Part shown: positions 18,534 through 30,120 of the stretch, one piece after another
Layout of the letters: each line of letters opens with the position of its first letter
Position numbering within the stretch: position 1 is the first letter of the stretch
Source of the DNA: Acidobacteriota bacterium
GTDB taxonomy: Bacteria; Acidobacteriota; Thermoanaerobaculia; UBA5066
Direction of reading: 5' to 3'
Assembly: GCA_029567505.1 (NCBI GenBank)
Contig: JAKPXO010000270.1
Coordinates: forward strand, 1-64,000
Length of the DNA stretch: 64,000 nt
The notes under the pieces: model-generated
Told to the model about the DNA's origin: nothing
Seen by the model: only the letters and a program-made list of their open reading frames with translations
Database searches by the model: none
Translations under genes and position numbers: made by a program

Positions 18534-19445
18534 TCAGCTCCGCGCGGGGGGCGGGACGAGGAGACGGACCTTCCCGCCCGCGGGACCGACGGTCACCGGC
18601 GTCGTCCCAGCCGCGTCGCCGTCCACCTGGACCTCCAGCTCGTAGCCCGCGAGCGAGCGCGCCGTGAAGCTCCGGACCGGGAGCCTCGAGACGCCGCGAA
18701 CGCCGAGCTGCGCTGCGCGGCCGCCGGGGAGGAGGCGGTAGAACTGGAAGAGGTCGCCCCGGTCCTCCGCGGTGAAGAGGACGAGGTCGAGGAGGTCGTC
18801 GTCGGGGTCGGCGAACGGCGAGAGGACGGCGTCGCCCGCGTACTTGCGCGTGTTCGCCGAGAGGACGAACGTCGCCCGCCTCTCGAACGGCCGCCCCTCG
18901 GCGTCGAGGCCCGTCACCTCGATCGGCGGGAACTCGTACCGGTACCACTCGAGCGTCGAGACGTACGCGTACCCGGCGCGGCCGAAGAGCCTCTTGAGGA
19001 GAGGGTTCACGTTCGCCATGACGCGCGCGTCGAAGCCGACGCCTGTCCCGATGAGAGACGTCCTGCCGGCCGAGGGCCACGTCGTGAGCGTGCGCGTCGT
19101 CGTCGATGCGAGCACCGCCTCGGCCTCCTCCGGCGTCGTGCCGACGCCGTATTCGCGGGCGACGACGTTCGCCGTCCCGGCGGGGAGGATCGCGAGCGGG
19201 ACCTCGCTTCCGACGAGCGCCGCGGCCGCCTCGCCGACCGTGCCGTCGCCCCCGGCGACGGCGAAGAGGTCGGGGCTCTCGGCGAGGCGCTCCCGGACGA
19301 GCTCCGTGGCGTGCCCCGGCCGCTGCGTCGCGAGGAGGGTGAGGTCGACTCCCTTCGCCCGGGCGCGCTCCGCGATCGCGGCCATCTGCGCCGTCCGGTC
19401 GCGCCCGCCCGCCGCGGGGTTGTAGACGAGGAGGCCGCGCCTCAC
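18534..19445 (-). CDS. Diacylglycerol kinase family lipid kinase
   Basis: [46 protein letters not shown]. Confidence 0.93.
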   Translation of the reverse strand: MRRGLLVYNPAAGGRDRTAQMAAIAERARAKGVDLTLLATQRPGHATELVRERLAESPDLFAVAGGDGTVGEAAAALVGSEVPLAILPAGTANVVAREYGVGTTPEEAEAVLASTTTRTLTTWPSAGRTSLIGTGVGFDARVMANVNPLLKRLFGRAGYAYVSTLEWYRYEFPPIEVTGLDAEGRPFERRATFVLSANTRKYAGDAVLSPFADPDDDLLDLVLFTAEDRGDLFQFYRLLPGGRAAQLGVRGVSRLPVRSFTARSLAGYELEVQVDGDAAGTTPVTVGPAGGKVRLLVPPPARS

Positions 19446-20473
19446 GCGGGCCCGTCGAAGAGCGGTCCGGTCGGCGACCCGCCGTGCGGGAGGCCGAGGT
19501 GCCGGTAGGCGAGCGCCGTCGCGACGCGTCCCTTCGGCGTCCGCGTGAGGAACCCCGACTGGAGCAGGTACGGCTCGTAGAGGTCCTCGAGCGTCCCCTT
19601 GTCCTCGCCGAGGGAGTGTGCGAGGGCCGAGAGCCCCACGGGACCGCCGCCGAAGCGCTCGACGATCGTCCCGAGGATCCGCCGGTCCAGCTCGTCGAGG
19701 CCGAAGTGGTCGACCTCGAGCCGGTCGAGCGAGGCGCGCGCCCCCGCGGCCGAGATCCGGCTGTCGCCGGCGACCTCGACGAAGTCCCGCACGCGCCGAA
19801 GGAGCCGGTTCGCGATGCGCGGAGTCCCGCGGCTGCGCCGGGCGATCTCGCCGGCGCCGTCCTCGTCGATCGGGCAGCCGAGGATCTCGGCCGAGCGCAG
19901 GACGATCGACTTCAGGGAGGCCGTGTCGTAGTAGTCGAGGCGGTGCGTGATGCCGAAGCGCCCGGTGAGCGGCTGAGAGAGGAGTCCCGCCCGCGTCGTC
20001 GCGCCGACGAGCGTGAACGGCTGGAGGCGCAGCTCCACGGTCCGCGCCGCGGGCCCGGTCCCGATGACGAGGTCGAGCTTCCCGTCCTCGAGCGCCGGGT
20101 AGAGGATCTCCTCGACGGCCGGCGGCACACGGTGGATCTCGTCGATGAAGAGGACGTCGCCCGGGCCGAGGTTCGTGAGGATCGCCGCGAGGTCGCCCGC
20201 CTTCTCGAGGACGGGGCCCGCCGTGACGCGGAGCTGTGCCCCCATCTCGCGCGCGATGATGTGGGCGAGCGTCGTCTTCCCGAGACCGGGCGGGCCGAAG
20301 AGGAGGACGTGGTCGAGCGGCTCGTTCCGTCTCCGTGCAGCCTTCAGGAAGACGCCCAGCGTCTCGCACAGCTTCGGCTGGCCGGTGAACTCCGCGAGCG
20401 CCTTCGGCCGGAGCGTCGCCTCCGGCTCGCCCTCGTCGGGAGCCGGAACGCCGGCGATGAGGCGGTCGTCCAT
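19442..20473 (-). CDS. ruvB: Holliday junction branch migration DNA helicase RuvB
   Basis: [63 protein letters not shown]. Confidence 0.98.
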   Translation of the reverse strand: MDDRLIAGVPAPDEGEPEATLRPKALAEFTGQPKLCETLGVFLKAARRRNEPLDHVLLFGPPGLGKTTLAHIIAREMGAQLRVTAGPVLEKAGDLAAILTNLGPGDVLFIDEIHRVPPAVEEILYPALEDGKLDLVIGTGPAARTVELRLQPFTLVGATTRAGLLSQPLTGRFGITHRLDYYDTASLKSIVLRSAEILGCPIDEDGAGEIARRSRGTPRIANRLLRRVRDFVEVAGDSRISAAGARASLDRLEVDHFGLDELDRRILGTIVERFGGGPVGLSALAHSLGEDKGTLEDLYEPYLLQSGFLTRTPKGRVATALAYRHLGLPHGGSPTGPLFDGPA

Positions 20474-20489
20474 CGTCTCGACGTTCCCT

Positions 20490-21092
20490 TCAGCGCGAGA
20501 GGAGGCGGAGCGCCGCCGAGAGGAGCGTCGGCAGGTCCGCCGATCCGGCCGCCTCGCCCGCGGCCTTCACCGCCGCCTCGGCCTGCGGCCTCCGGTAGCC
20601 GAGGTTCAGGAGGGCGCCGACGGCGTCTTCCGCGAGCCCGGCCGCGCCCGCGTCGCCGCCCTCCGGTCCCGCGGCCGCCCCGGGGACGATCCCGGCGACC
20701 TTGTCCTTCAGCTCGACGCCGAGCCGCTCGGCGAGCTTCTTCCCGACCCCCGGAATCGACGAGAGGCGCCTGGCGTCCTGCGCGGCGATCGCGCCGACGA
20801 GCTCGGAGACGGGGAGCCCCGACAGGACGACGAGCGCGAGCCGCGGACCGATCCCGGAGACCGTGATGAGCCTCTCGAAGAGCGCCCGCTCCTCGGCCGT
20901 CGCGAACCCGAAGAGGAGGATCGCGTCCTCGCGGACGTGGGTGTGCACGTGGAGGCTCGCGCGCTCCCCGACGGCGGGGAGCGCGGCGAACGTCCCGAGC
21001 GGCACGTGCAGCTCGTAGCCGACGCCCGAGGCGTCGACGAGGGCCCGGTCGGGCCGCTTCTCCAGGACGACTCCCGAGAGGCGCCCGATCAC
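20490..21092 (-). CDS. ruvA: Holliday junction branch migration protein RuvA
   Basis: [66 protein letters not shown]. Confidence 0.97.
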   Translation of the reverse strand: MIGRLSGVVLEKRPDRALVDASGVGYELHVPLGTFAALPAVGERASLHVHTHVREDAILLFGFATAEERALFERLITVSGIGPRLALVVLSGLPVSELVGAIAAQDARRLSSIPGVGKKLAERLGVELKDKVAGIVPGAAAGPEGGDAGAAGLAEDAVGALLNLGYRRPQAEAAVKAAGEAAGSADLPTLLSAALRLLSR

Positions 21093-21099
21093 GTTCCGG

Positions 21100-23055
21100 T
21101 CAGGCCTGCCCGGAGAAACGGGCCATCAGCTTCCGGTTGACCTCGATCCGCGCCTCGGAGCGGAGCCTCTGGACGAGTGACTGGAAGAGGCGCCCCGCCT
21201 TCTGCTGCCGCAGCCGGTCCAGAGCCTCCGCCCGCTGCGCCGCGAACGCCGCGGCGTCGAACGGAGTCACCTCGAGGACGCGGAAGACCGCGGCGCCCCG
21301 CTCGGGGACCCAGACCGGGCCCTTCGTCTCGCCGACGGCGGCCGAGAAGGCCGCGTCGAGGAGCGCCTTGCCGGAGCCGAGCCCCGGCACCGGCCCCGCC
21401 TTCGGGAACGCCTCGGGCGTCTCCACCTTCACGCCGGCCGCCTTCGCGACCTCCTCGACCGACGCGCCCGGCGTCATGGCGGCGCGCGCGGCGGCGAGGG
21501 CCAGCTCCTCCTGCTTCGCCCGGGCGACCGCCGCCTTCGCGCGCGCCTTCACGTCGGCGAAGGCGGCGGGTCCCGCCGCCTTCACTTCGACCGGCTTGAG
21601 GATCGCCTCGCCGCGCGCCGTGGCCACGGGCTCGGAGACCTCGCCGAGGGGGAGCTCGAACATCTGCTGCATGAAGACCGGGTTCGGGCCGATCCCGGCC
21701 GGCGCGTCGGAGCGCGCCAGCAGCTCGGTCTCGTTGAACGTGACGCCGGGGCGGGTCAGCTTCCGCAGCTCGTCGTCGGAGGGCGACTTGCCGAGCCGTG
21801 CGACGCGGTCGCCGAGCTCGCGCGCCACGCGCCGCGCCTCGTCTCCCGCGCGCTCCTCCTCGAGCCGCGCCCGGATCGACGAGGCGACCTCGAACAGGGG
21901 CTGGACGCGCGCCGGGACCTTCGCGTTCACCTGGATGACGTGGAAGCCGAACGGGGTCTTGACGGGGCCGACGAGCTCGCCCGGGGCGGCGCCGAACGCG
22001 GCGTCCTCGAACTCCTTGACCATCCGCCCGCGAGAGAACGACCCGAGGTCGCCGCCGGAGTCCTTCGACCCGGGGTCCTCGGACTCGGCGCGAGCCAGCG
22101 CGGCGAAATCGGCCCCGCTCTTCAGGCGCTTGACGGCCGCCTCGGCCTTCGCCCGCGCGGCCGCGTCGGAGGCCGTCGTCCCGTCGGACTTGTAGAGGAC
22201 GTGGCGGGCCGCGACCTCCTCGTCCTTGCGGTACGTGGCGGCGTTCTTCGTGTATTCGGCGGCGATGTCCTCGTCGGTGACCTTCCTCGCGACCTCCGCG
22301 CGCAGCTGGGCGCTCTCGACGAGGAGGTACTTCGCCTTGCGGCGCTCCGGGAGCTGCCAGGCCGACGGGTCCTTCCGGAAGTGCGCCTCCGCGTCGGCGT
22401 CGGAGATCGTCTCGGGCGCGACGGCGGGGGCCGGGATCAGCGCGTAGGCGATCTTCGCCTTCACGGTCCTCCCCTCGAAGTCCCCCTTCAGCTCGTCCTC
22501 GGAGACGACCGTCGACTCGGTCACGAAGCGGTTCAGCTTCTCCATGAGGACCTGATCGCGCGTCTCGGCCTCGAAGCCCTCGGGCGAGAGGTTCGCTCCG
22601 GAGAGCATCCTCCGGTACGTCGCCTCGCCGACGAACGCCCCGTCCTTCACGAAGAGGAGGTTCCCCTGCGGGTCGCGCATCCGGAGGATGCGCGCGGTCA
22701 CCTCGTCGTCGGAGACGGAGAGGCCGAGCCGGCGCGCCTCCTCCCGGAGGAGACGCCGGTCGACGAGGGAGTTGAGCACCTGGGACGGGAGGTTCAGGGC
22801 GCGGGCGAGCTCCGGGCTGAAGCTCTGCCCGTACATCTCGCGGTACCGCTCCTCGGTCCTCACGTATTCCATTCGGAACTCGGCCTCGGTGATCTTCGAG
22901 GAGCCGACCTTCGCGGCGAAGTCGATGCCGTCGCCGCCCCCGCCCCCGGCCGCCCCCATCCCCCAGTCGACGAAGACGAAGATGACGAAGACCGCGATGA
23001 CGGCCCACAGGACCCACTTGAGGTGCTTGAAGTTTTCCCTGAACGTCTTGAGCAT
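21100..23055 (-). CDS. PpiD/SurA-like membrane-anchored peptidylprolyl isomerase
   Basis: N-terminal TM ([22 protein letters not shown]), SurA_N-like region, rotamase region [12 protein letters not shown]...[21 protein letters not shown]. Confidence 0.92.
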   Translation of the reverse strand: MLKTFRENFKHLKWVLWAVIAVFVIFVFVDWGMGAAGGGGGDGIDFAAKVGSSKITEAEFRMEYVRTEERYREMYGQSFSPELARALNLPSQVLNSLVDRRLLREEARRLGLSVSDDEVTARILRMRDPQGNLLFVKDGAFVGEATYRRMLSGANLSPEGFEAETRDQVLMEKLNRFVTESTVVSEDELKGDFEGRTVKAKIAYALIPAPAVAPETISDADAEAHFRKDPSAWQLPERRKAKYLLVESAQLRAEVARKVTDEDIAAEYTKNAATYRKDEEVAARHVLYKSDGTTASDAAARAKAEAAVKRLKSGADFAALARAESEDPGSKDSGGDLGSFSRGRMVKEFEDAAFGAAPGELVGPVKTPFGFHVIQVNAKVPARVQPLFEVASSIRARLEEERAGDEARRVARELGDRVARLGKSPSDDELRKLTRPGVTFNETELLARSDAPAGIGPNPVFMQQMFELPLGEVSEPVATARGEAILKPVEVKAAGPAAFADVKARAKAAVARAKQEELALAAARAAMTPGASVEEVAKAAGVKVETPEAFPKAGPVPGLGSGKALLDAAFSAAVGETKGPVWVPERGAAVFRVLEVTPFDAAAFAAQRAEALDRLRQQKAGRLFQSLVQRLRSEARIEVNRKLMARFSGQA

Positions 23056-23192
23056 TCCCTCTCCGAGCCGGCATCGGTCTCCCGGCGCCGCAAGCGCAGG
23101 AGGATAGCGCGGGCGTTCCGGCCCGACAAGCCGCGCCCGTGGGCATGGTATAAATGGAGGTTCGCTGGTAAGCGGCTGAAGGCCCGAAGTTT

Positions 23193-24653
23193 ATGTCGAG
23201 GAAGCAGGACGGACGCCGGTTCGAGGTCGAGCTCGACTGGTACTACGTCTCCAAGGAGACGCTCTGGCGTTGGGCGCTCGTCGTCCTTGGCGCGGCGGTT
23301 CTCGTCTCGGCCGGCGTCTACTTCTGGCTCAACCGGGGCGAGGACGTCGCCGGCCGTGCGCGGCGCGAGATCGCCGCCGCCGACGAGCTCCTCGCCAAGG
23401 GACGTATCGCCCCGGGCGCCGCGCGGGCCCGGGAGGAGATCGCCGCCGCGGCCGAGAAGCTGGAGGGCGCCCGGTCCGCGTTCGCCGCGGCGCGCTATCC
23501 GGAAGCGCTCCAGCAGGCGATGGAGGCCCGGCAGCTCGCGCTCCGGATCACGGCCGGGACCGGGGCGGTCCGGCACGACGCCGCGATCATGGAGCTCGGG
23601 GGACGGGTCGAGATCCAGCGTGCGAGCCGGGCCAACTGGGAGACGGCCCGCGTCGGGATGAAGCTCTACGAGGGAGACTTCCTGAAGACCGGCGCGAACG
23701 GCCTCGCCGAGGTGATGGCCGTCGACGGCACCTTCTACCGGATCAAGGCCGAGACCCTCTTCGAGGTCCACCGGAGCAAGGTCCTGCCCGGCGGCACCGA
23801 AAGCGCCCCGCAGCGGCAGTCGGAGATCAAGTTCATCGTCGGGACCGTCGACGTCGACACGGGGGAGGGCTCGCGCTCGATCGTCCGGACCGACGCCGCG
23901 ACGGCCGACATCGCCTCGCGGTCGGCGGTCGGAGTCGAAGTCGACACCGCGAAGACGACCGGCGTCTCGGCCTACCGCGGCCGCGTGACGCTCTCCACCG
24001 AGACCGGGTCGGTGACCCTCCGGGACCGCGAGCGCGTCGTGGCGCGCCTCGGTGCCGGAGGCCTCGGTCCGAAGACCGTCCTCCCCGATCCGCCGCGGCC
24101 GCTCTCGCCCAACGACACGGCCGTCTTCGACCTGAACCGGCGCCAGCCGGTGACCCTGAAGTGGGCGCCGGCGGGCCGGGCGGCGCGCTACCGCCTCCAG
24201 ATCGCGCGGAGCCGGCTCTTCATTCCCGACTCCATCCTCATCGTCGACGACCGTCCGAAGCCGGAGGCCGTCGTCACCGTGACCGAGGAAGGGGCCTTCT
24301 ACTGGCGCGTCGCGACGCTCGCCGAGGGAAACATCGCCTCCGAGTGGTCGCCGATCCGTCGCTTCAAGGTGCTCGCGGGCGGAGGGCGGGCGAGCGGACC
24401 CGACACGGTCCCCCCCGAGCTCTCCCTCTCCCGTCCCCAGGTGAACGGGACGCTCGTCATCCTCTCGGGCCGCTCCGAGCCCGGCTCGGCGGTGTTCGTC
24501 AACGGCGAACCGGCCGACGTCGACGCCTCGGGCGTCTTCCGCAAGGTGATCTCGTTCGAGCGGGAAGGGGTCAACGTCCTCACGGTCCGCGCCGTGGACG
24601 GGGCCGGGAACGAGACCCTCCGGCGAGAGACGGTCATGATCGAGGTCTACTAG
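23193..24653 (+). CDS. FecR domain-containing membrane-anchored protein
   Basis: Single N-terminal TM, then VGMKLYEGDFLKTGANGLAEVMAVDGTFYRIKAETLFEV (FecR) and C-terminal Ig-like region. Confidence 0.82.
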   Translation: MSRKQDGRRFEVELDWYYVSKETLWRWALVVLGAAVLVSAGVYFWLNRGEDVAGRARREIAAADELLAKGRIAPGAARAREEIAAAAEKLEGARSAFAAARYPEALQQAMEARQLALRITAGTGAVRHDAAIMELGGRVEIQRASRANWETARVGMKLYEGDFLKTGANGLAEVMAVDGTFYRIKAETLFEVHRSKVLPGGTESAPQRQSEIKFIVGTVDVDTGEGSRSIVRTDAATADIASRSAVGVEVDTAKTTGVSAYRGRVTLSTETGSVTLRDRERVVARLGAGGLGPKTVLPDPPRPLSPNDTAVFDLNRRQPVTLKWAPAGRAARYRLQIARSRLFIPDSILIVDDRPKPEAVVTVTEEGAFYWRVATLAEGNIASEWSPIRRFKVLAGGGRASGPDTVPPELSLSRPQVNGTLVILSGRSEPGSAVFVNGEPADVDASGVFRKVISFEREGVNVLTVRAVDGAGNETLRRETVMIEVY

Positions 24654-24703
24654 CCCGAAACCCGCGCCCCCCGGGGCGCTCACAACGCCGAAAGGAACCT
24701 CCC

Positions 24704-25729
24704 TTGGGCCTGCGCTCTCTCTTTTCGTGGTTCTCCTCGGACCTCGCGGTCGACCTCGGGACCGCGAACACGCTCGTCTTCGCCGAGGGGCGCGGCATCG
24801 TCGTCCGCGAGCCGTCCATCGTCGCCGTCAACCGCGTCACGAACAGGGTCGAGGCGGTGGGCGGCGCGGCGAAGGAGATGCTCGGCCGGACGCCCGGGAA
24901 CATCGTCGCGATCCGCCCGATGAAAGACGGCGTCATCGCCGACTTCGAGATCACCGAGAAGATGCTCGACTACTTCATCAAGAAGGCGATCGGCCGCTCG
25001 CCGTTCGTGAGGCCGCGCATCGTCATCTCGGTCCCGTCGGACATCACGCAGGTCGAGAAGCGGGCCGTGAAGGACTCCGCGCTCCAGGCGGGCGCGAGCG
25101 AGGTCTTCATCATCGAGCAGGCGATGGCGGCCGCGATCGGCTCGGGGCTCCCGATCACCGAGCCGACCGGGAACATGATCGTCGACATCGGCGGCGGGAC
25201 GACCGACGTCGCGGTGATCTCGCTCGCCGGCATCGTCTACTCGAAGTCGGTGCGCGTCGCCTCGAACGAGATGGACGAGGCGATCATTCAGTACATCAAG
25301 AGGAAGTACAACCTGCTCATCGGCGAGAGGACCGCCGAGCAGATCAAGATCGAGATCGGGTCGGCCTTCCCGCTCGACGAGCCGCTCACGATGGAGATCA
25401 AGGGGCGCGACCTCGTCGAAGGGATCCCCAAGACGCTCACGCTCACCGACGCCGAGGTGCGCGAGTCGCTCGCGGAGACGGTCGGGATCCTCGTCGACGC
25501 CGTCCGCGTCGCGCTCGAGAAGACCCCCCCGGAGCTCTCGGCCGACATCATGGACAAGGGGATCGTCATCACGGGAGGAGGCTCGCTCCTGAAGAACCTC
25601 GACCGGCGCCTCCGCGAGGAGACCGGGCTCCCGATCACGATCGCCGAGCTCCCGCTCGACTCGGTCGCGCTCGGGACGGGCGCGATGCTCGCGGACGTCG
25701 ACCTGCTCCGGAAGATCTCCGTCGACTGA
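24704..25729 (+). CDS. mreB: Rod shape-determining protein MreB (TTG start likely)
   Basis: LAVDLGTANTLVFAEGRGIVVREPSIVAVN, MIVDIGGGTTDVAVISLAGIV. Confidence 0.98.
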   Translation: MGLRSLFSWFSSDLAVDLGTANTLVFAEGRGIVVREPSIVAVNRVTNRVEAVGGAAKEMLGRTPGNIVAIRPMKDGVIADFEITEKMLDYFIKKAIGRSPFVRPRIVISVPSDITQVEKRAVKDSALQAGASEVFIIEQAMAAAIGSGLPITEPTGNMIVDIGGGTTDVAVISLAGIVYSKSVRVASNEMDEAIIQYIKRKYNLLIGERTAEQIKIEIGSAFPLDEPLTMEIKGRDLVEGIPKTLTLTDAEVRESLAETVGILVDAVRVALEKTPPELSADIMDKGIVITGGGSLLKNLDRRLREETGLPITIAELPLDSVALGTGAMLADVDLLRKISVD

Positions 25730-25736
25730 GGCCCCG

Positions 25737-26603
25737 GTGGCCGCTCCGCTCTCCCCCGCACGGCCGGCGCTCGTCCTCGCGACGCTGCTCGGCAGCTGCG
25801 TGATCCTCCTCTCCATCCAGGTGAGGAGGTCGGGGCAGGGGACGCTCGCGGAGGAGTGGGCGCTGGACGCCTCCTCCGCCCTCGTCCGCGGGTCGACGGG
25901 GGTGCGGTCCGCCGCCGGCTCGCTCGTCGGGAGCTTCGCGACGCGGGAATCGCTCCGGGAGGAGAACGCCGCGCTGCGCGAGAGGGTCGCCGCGCTCGAG
26001 GCGCGGCTCCACTCCCTTCACGGGATCGCGCTGGAGCGGGACCGCCTCGTGAGGCTCCTCGGCGCGGTCCCCGCGCCGCCGCCCGGGACCCGCCCCGCGC
26101 GGATCGTCGTCATCGAGACGGCCGGCCCGTTCCAGACCGCCCTCCTCGACCGTGGCCGCGTCGACGGCGTCGAGCCGGGCGGCGTCGTCGTCGGGGAGGA
26201 GGGCCTCCTCGGACGCGTCGTCTCCGCCGGCGAGCGCGGCGCGCGCGTCCAGCTCCTCTCCGACCGGACGGCCGCCACCGGCGTCCTCCTCCCGAGGACG
26301 GGTCGCGTGGCGGTGGCCCGCGGCGACGGCGCTTCCGGAGCGGCGATCCAGTACGTCCCGGCGATCGCGGACGTGACCGTGAACGAGGAGGTCGTCACCT
26401 CCGGGACCGACGGCGTCTACCCGCGTGGACTTCTCCTCGGGCGGATCGCCGCCGTCCGCCGCCCGGGCGCCTCCCTCTTCCTCGAGCTCCCGGTCGACCT
26501 CGCGGCCGACCCGGCGCGCGAGCCGCTCGTTTTCGTCATCCCGCCCGTCCGCCCCGACGCCCCGGCGCCCGGGGCCACGCCCGCCGGGCGATCCGAGCCG
26601 TGA
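25737..26603 (+). CDS. mreC: Rod shape-determining protein MreC
   Basis: Position after mreB; TM plus coiled coil; LLDRGRVDGVEPGGVVVGEEGLLGRVV. Confidence 0.93.
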   Translation: MAAPLSPARPALVLATLLGSCVILLSIQVRRSGQGTLAEEWALDASSALVRGSTGVRSAAGSLVGSFATRESLREENAALRERVAALEARLHSLHGIALERDRLVRLLGAVPAPPPGTRPARIVVIETAGPFQTALLDRGRVDGVEPGGVVVGEEGLLGRVVSAGERGARVQLLSDRTAATGVLLPRTGRVAVARGDGASGAAIQYVPAIADVTVNEEVVTSGTDGVYPRGLLLGRIAAVRRPGASLFLELPVDLAADPAREPLVFVIPPVRPDAPAPGATPAGRSEP

Positions 26604-27094
26604 TCGCCGCGCTCGGCCTTGCCCTCGCCGCCCTCGGCACGCTCCTCTTCGGGGTCCTCGCCCTTCCCCACCCCCCGGACCTCTTCTACCTCCCGGTCGC
26701 GTCGGTGGCGCGCCGCGGACGTTCCGTCCCCGCGATGCTGACCGCCTTCGCCGCGGGGCTCGCCGAGGACGCCCTCGCCACACCGGGCCGGCTCTGGGGG
26801 CTCCACTCGTTCTCCAAGGTCCTCGTCGCCTACCTCCTCGCGGCGATCGGCGCGCGCGCCCTCGTCGAGAAGCCCGTCCTCCTCGGCCTCCTCGTCTGGG
26901 GCGCCGTCGTCGTCGACGGCCTCGTCGTCACGCTCCTCCTCTGGATCCTCCGGGGCGAGCCGCTCCACCCCGCGCTCGCCGCGCTCGCGCTCCGGGCCGC
27001 CGGGACGGGACTCCTCGCCGCCGTCCTCCAGGCGCTCCTCCGCTATCCCTGGAAGGAGCGCCGCGCGGCGCGCCGGCGCCGAAGGCTGGCATAG
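26600..27094 (+). CDS. mreD: Rod shape-determining protein MreD
   Basis: Hydrophobic 164-aa protein between mreC and PBP2; GTGA overlap. Confidence 0.82.
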   Translation: MIAALGLALAALGTLLFGVLALPHPPDLFYLPVASVARRGRSVPAMLTAFAAGLAEDALATPGRLWGLHSFSKVLVAYLLAAIGARALVEKPVLLGLLVWGAVVVDGLVVTLLLWILRGEPLHPALAALALRAAGTGLLAAVLQALLRYPWKERRAARRRRRLA

Positions 27095-27104
27095 TCGAGT
27101 CCCG

Positions 27105-29018
27105 ATGCCCTCAAGCGCCCGCGAGGACCGCCGCCCCCTCCTCCGCCGGATCGACCGGCTCGCCGTGGCGTCGTTCTCCGTCCTCACGCTCCTCCTCGGC
27201 ATCTACTGGGTCCACCAGGTCCTCCGCGGAGACGACTACGCCCGCCAGGCGGAGAACAACCGGCAGAGGTCGGTCCCGATCAACGCCTCGAGGGGCTTCA
27301 TCCTGGATCGGAACGGGAAGCTCCTGGCGGAGAACGAGCCGTCCTTCACGCTCCTCCTCTACCGGCGGGAGACGCGGGACGTGGAGGCCTCCCTCCGTTT
27401 CGTCGCGGAGCTGCTCGGACGTCCTCTCGAGGAGCTCCGCCGCCGCGTGGAACGGACCCGCGGGGGCTACGACTTCGTCCCGGTCGTCCTCGACGACGAC
27501 CTGTCGATCGCCGAGGTCGGGGCCGTGGAGGCGCACGCGCTCGAGCATCCCGAGCTCGTGGTCCAGACGACCGAGCGCCGCGTCTACACGCAGGGGACGG
27601 TCCTGGCCCACCTCCTCGGGTACCTCGGGGAGGCGAGCCCCGAGCAGCTCGCCTCGCGCGCCGGGCGCGTGCGCTCCGGCGAGTCGATCGGCCAGCGCGG
27701 GATCGAGGCGGCCTACCAGGACCTCCTCTCCGGCACGTCGGGCCTCAGGACCTTCGTCATCGACTCGTTCGGCCGCGAGGTGGCGGAGCTCGACCGGATC
27801 GACCCGCTCCCCGGCAACACGCTCGTCCTGAACGTCGACCTCGACCTCCAGCGGATCGCCGACGACTATTTCCGCGACAAGGTCGGGTCGGCGGTCGCGC
27901 TCGACCCGAGGACGGGCGAGATCCTGGCCCTCGTCTCCGCGCCGGCTTTCGACCCGAACGTCTTCTCCCGCCGCGTCACGCGGGCGGAGTGGCAGGCGAT
28001 CATCGGGAACGAGGATCGCCCGATGCAGAACCGCGCGATCCAGAACGTCTTCTCGCCGGGCTCGGTCTGGAAGGCCTTCGTCGCCTACGCCGCCCTGACG
28101 AACGGGATCTCCGCTTCCGAGACGACCTTCTGCCCCGGCTTCGCCACGTTCTACGGCCGCCGCTTCCGCTGCCACGGCGCGCACGGCACGGTGGACCTGC
28201 CGCGGGCGCTCCAGGTGTCGTGCGACGTCTGGTTCTACAACGCGGGGCGCCGGCTCGGCGTCGACGCCCTCGCCGAGGCGGCACGGACCTTCGGGTTCGG
28301 GCGCCCGACGGGCGTCGACCTCGCCTCCGAGAAGGCGGGGAACGTCCCCTCCACGGCCTGGAGCCAGTCGGTCCGCAAGCACCCGTGGTACCCGGGCGAG
28401 ACGATCTCCGTCGCCATCGGCCAGGGGCCGCTCCTCGTCTCGGCGCTCCAGACGGCGCGCGCGTTCTCGGCGCTCGCGAACGAGGACGGCGCCCTTCCCG
28501 TGCCGCACCTGTTCCGGATCGGAGAGCACGTCCGGAGCGGCGCCCGCGTCGCGTACCGTCCGCCCGTCACCGAGAGGGTCCCGTTCCCTCCGGGCGTGAG
28601 GGAGACGATCGTGGAGGGACTCTGGCGCGTCGTGAACCAGCCGGGCGGAACGGCCTTCCGCTACCGGGCCGAGGGGCTCGACGCCTGCGGGAAGACCGGG
28701 ACGGTCCAGGTCGTCGCCCAGAAGCAGGCGAAGATGACGCACCAGCTCCCCGAGAAGCTGCGGGACCACGCCTGGTTCGCGGCCTTCGCCCCGCGCGAGG
28801 ACGCGAGGATCGTCGTCGTCGTCTTCGTCGAGAACGGGATGCACGGCTCCTCGGCCGCCGCGCCGCTCGCGATGCGCCTCATCGAGGCCCACCTGCGCCC
28901 CGGGAGCGTCCCGATCCCGGAGCCTCCGGCCGCGCCCCTGCCGGAAGCGACTCCCCCCGGAGGGACGACGACGGCCGAGCGCGGGGCCACCCCGCCCGCG
29001 ACCCGGACGGGGGCCTGA
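27105..29018 (+). CDS. mrdA: Penicillin-binding protein 2
   Basis: RGFILDRNGKLLAENEPSF, FSPGSVWKAFVAYAAL (SxxK), ACGKTGTVQVV (KTG). Confidence 0.97.
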   Translation: MPSSAREDRRPLLRRIDRLAVASFSVLTLLLGIYWVHQVLRGDDYARQAENNRQRSVPINASRGFILDRNGKLLAENEPSFTLLLYRRETRDVEASLRFVAELLGRPLEELRRRVERTRGGYDFVPVVLDDDLSIAEVGAVEAHALEHPELVVQTTERRVYTQGTVLAHLLGYLGEASPEQLASRAGRVRSGESIGQRGIEAAYQDLLSGTSGLRTFVIDSFGREVAELDRIDPLPGNTLVLNVDLDLQRIADDYFRDKVGSAVALDPRTGEILALVSAPAFDPNVFSRRVTRAEWQAIIGNEDRPMQNRAIQNVFSPGSVWKAFVAYAALTNGISASETTFCPGFATFYGRRFRCHGAHGTVDLPRALQVSCDVWFYNAGRRLGVDALAEAARTFGFGRPTGVDLASEKAGNVPSTAWSQSVRKHPWYPGETISVAIGQGPLLVSALQTARAFSALANEDGALPVPHLFRIGEHVRSGARVAYRPPVTERVPFPPGVRETIVEGLWRVVNQPGGTAFRYRAEGLDACGKTGTVQVVAQKQAKMTHQLPEKLRDHAWFAAFAPREDARIVVVVFVENGMHGSSAAAPLAMRLIEAHLRPGSVPIPEPPAAPLPEATPPGGTTTAERGATPPATRTGA

Positions 29019-29019
29019 C

Positions 29020-30120
29020 GTGTCGCGCCTCGCCGACGCGCTCCCCCGGCGGGTCGACGTGCCGCTCCTTTTCTCCGCGGTGGCGTTGTCGGCCGCAGGG
29101 CTCGCGATGGTCGTCTCGACGACCTCGGGGACGGCCCGCGGGGGACTCGGCGGACGACAGGCGCTCTTCCTCCTCGCCGGGGTCGTCGCCGCGTCGTTCT
29201 TCGCCCTCTTCGACTACCGGCTCCTCCTCCGAGCCTCGCCCGCGCTCTTCCTCGTCTCGCTCCTGCCTCTCGTCTGGCTCCCCGTCTTCGGCCCGACGAT
29301 CGCCGGGGCGAAGTCGTGGATCCGGCTCTTCGGCGGGTTCCAGGTCCAGCCGTCGGAGCTCGCCCGGATCGCGACCGTCCTCCTCCTCGCCTGGATCCTC
29401 GAGAACGACGACCGCCCCTACCTTTCCACGCGGACCGTGGCGGCCCTCGTCGGCGTCGTCGCGCTCCCGATCGGCCTCATCCTCCTCCAGCCCGACCTCG
29501 GCGTCGCGCTCACCTACGTCCCGTTCCTCCTGGCGGCCCTCTACCTCGGTGGGCTTCGGCCGCGGGTCTGGGCCGGGCTCGTTCTCGCCGGGAGCCTCGC
29601 TGCCGGAGCCTCCTGGTTCGTCCTCAAGGACTACCAGAAGGACCGGATCCGGACCTTCCTCGACCCCGACCTGGCCGCCCGCGGCGCCGGCTACCAGGTT
29701 CGGCAGGCCCGGATCGCGATCGGCTCCGGGGGGATCGCCGGGAAGGGGTGGAAGGAGGGGACGCAGAGCCGCCTCGGCTTCCTCCCGGTCCGCCATTCCG
29801 ACTTCATTTTCGCCGCGCTCGCCGAGGAGCGCGGCTTCGTCGGCGTCGCCGCCGTCATCGGCCTCTACGGCCTCTACCTCGCGAGGGGGTTCGGCGTCGC
29901 GCGCGACGCGCGCGACCGGGGCGGGTCGATGCTCGTCCTCCTCGTCGTCCTGAACGTCGCGGCCCAGGCCGCGGCGAACGTCGCGATGAACGTCGGGGTC
30001 CTGCCGACGACGGGCATCACGCTTCCGTTCGTCTCCTACGGGGGCTCGTCCATCATCGCCACCTGGGCGATGACGGGTCTCGTCCTTTCGGTCGCCCAGC
30101 GCCGGTTCGTCAACGTCTGA
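29020..30120 (+). CDS. rodA: Rod shape-determining protein RodA (SEDS)
   Basis: GAKSWIRLFGGFQVQPSELARIATVLLLAWIL, VLPTTGITLPFVSYGGSSI. Confidence 0.97.
   Translation: MSRLADALPRRVDVPLLFSAVALSAAGLAMVVSTTSGTARGGLGGRQALFLLAGVVAASFFALFDYRLLLRASPALFLVSLLPLVWLPVFGPTIAGAKSWIRLFGGFQVQPSELARIATVLLLAWILENDDRPYLSTRTVAALVGVVALPIGLILLQPDLGVALTYVPFLLAALYLGGLRPRVWAGLVLAGSLAAGASWFVLKDYQKDRIRTFLDPDLAARGAGYQVRQARIAIGSGGIAGKGWKEGTQSRLGFLPVRHSDFIFAALAEERGFVGVAAVIGLYGLYLARGFGVARDARDRGGSMLVLLVVLNVAAQAAANVAMNVGVLPTTGITLPFVSYGGSSIIATWAMTGLVLSVAQRRFVNV

Noticed and set aside
19442-21092. ruvAB without ruvC as unusual
   Set aside because: ruvC is frequently located elsewhere in bacterial genomes; absence here is not evidence of loss
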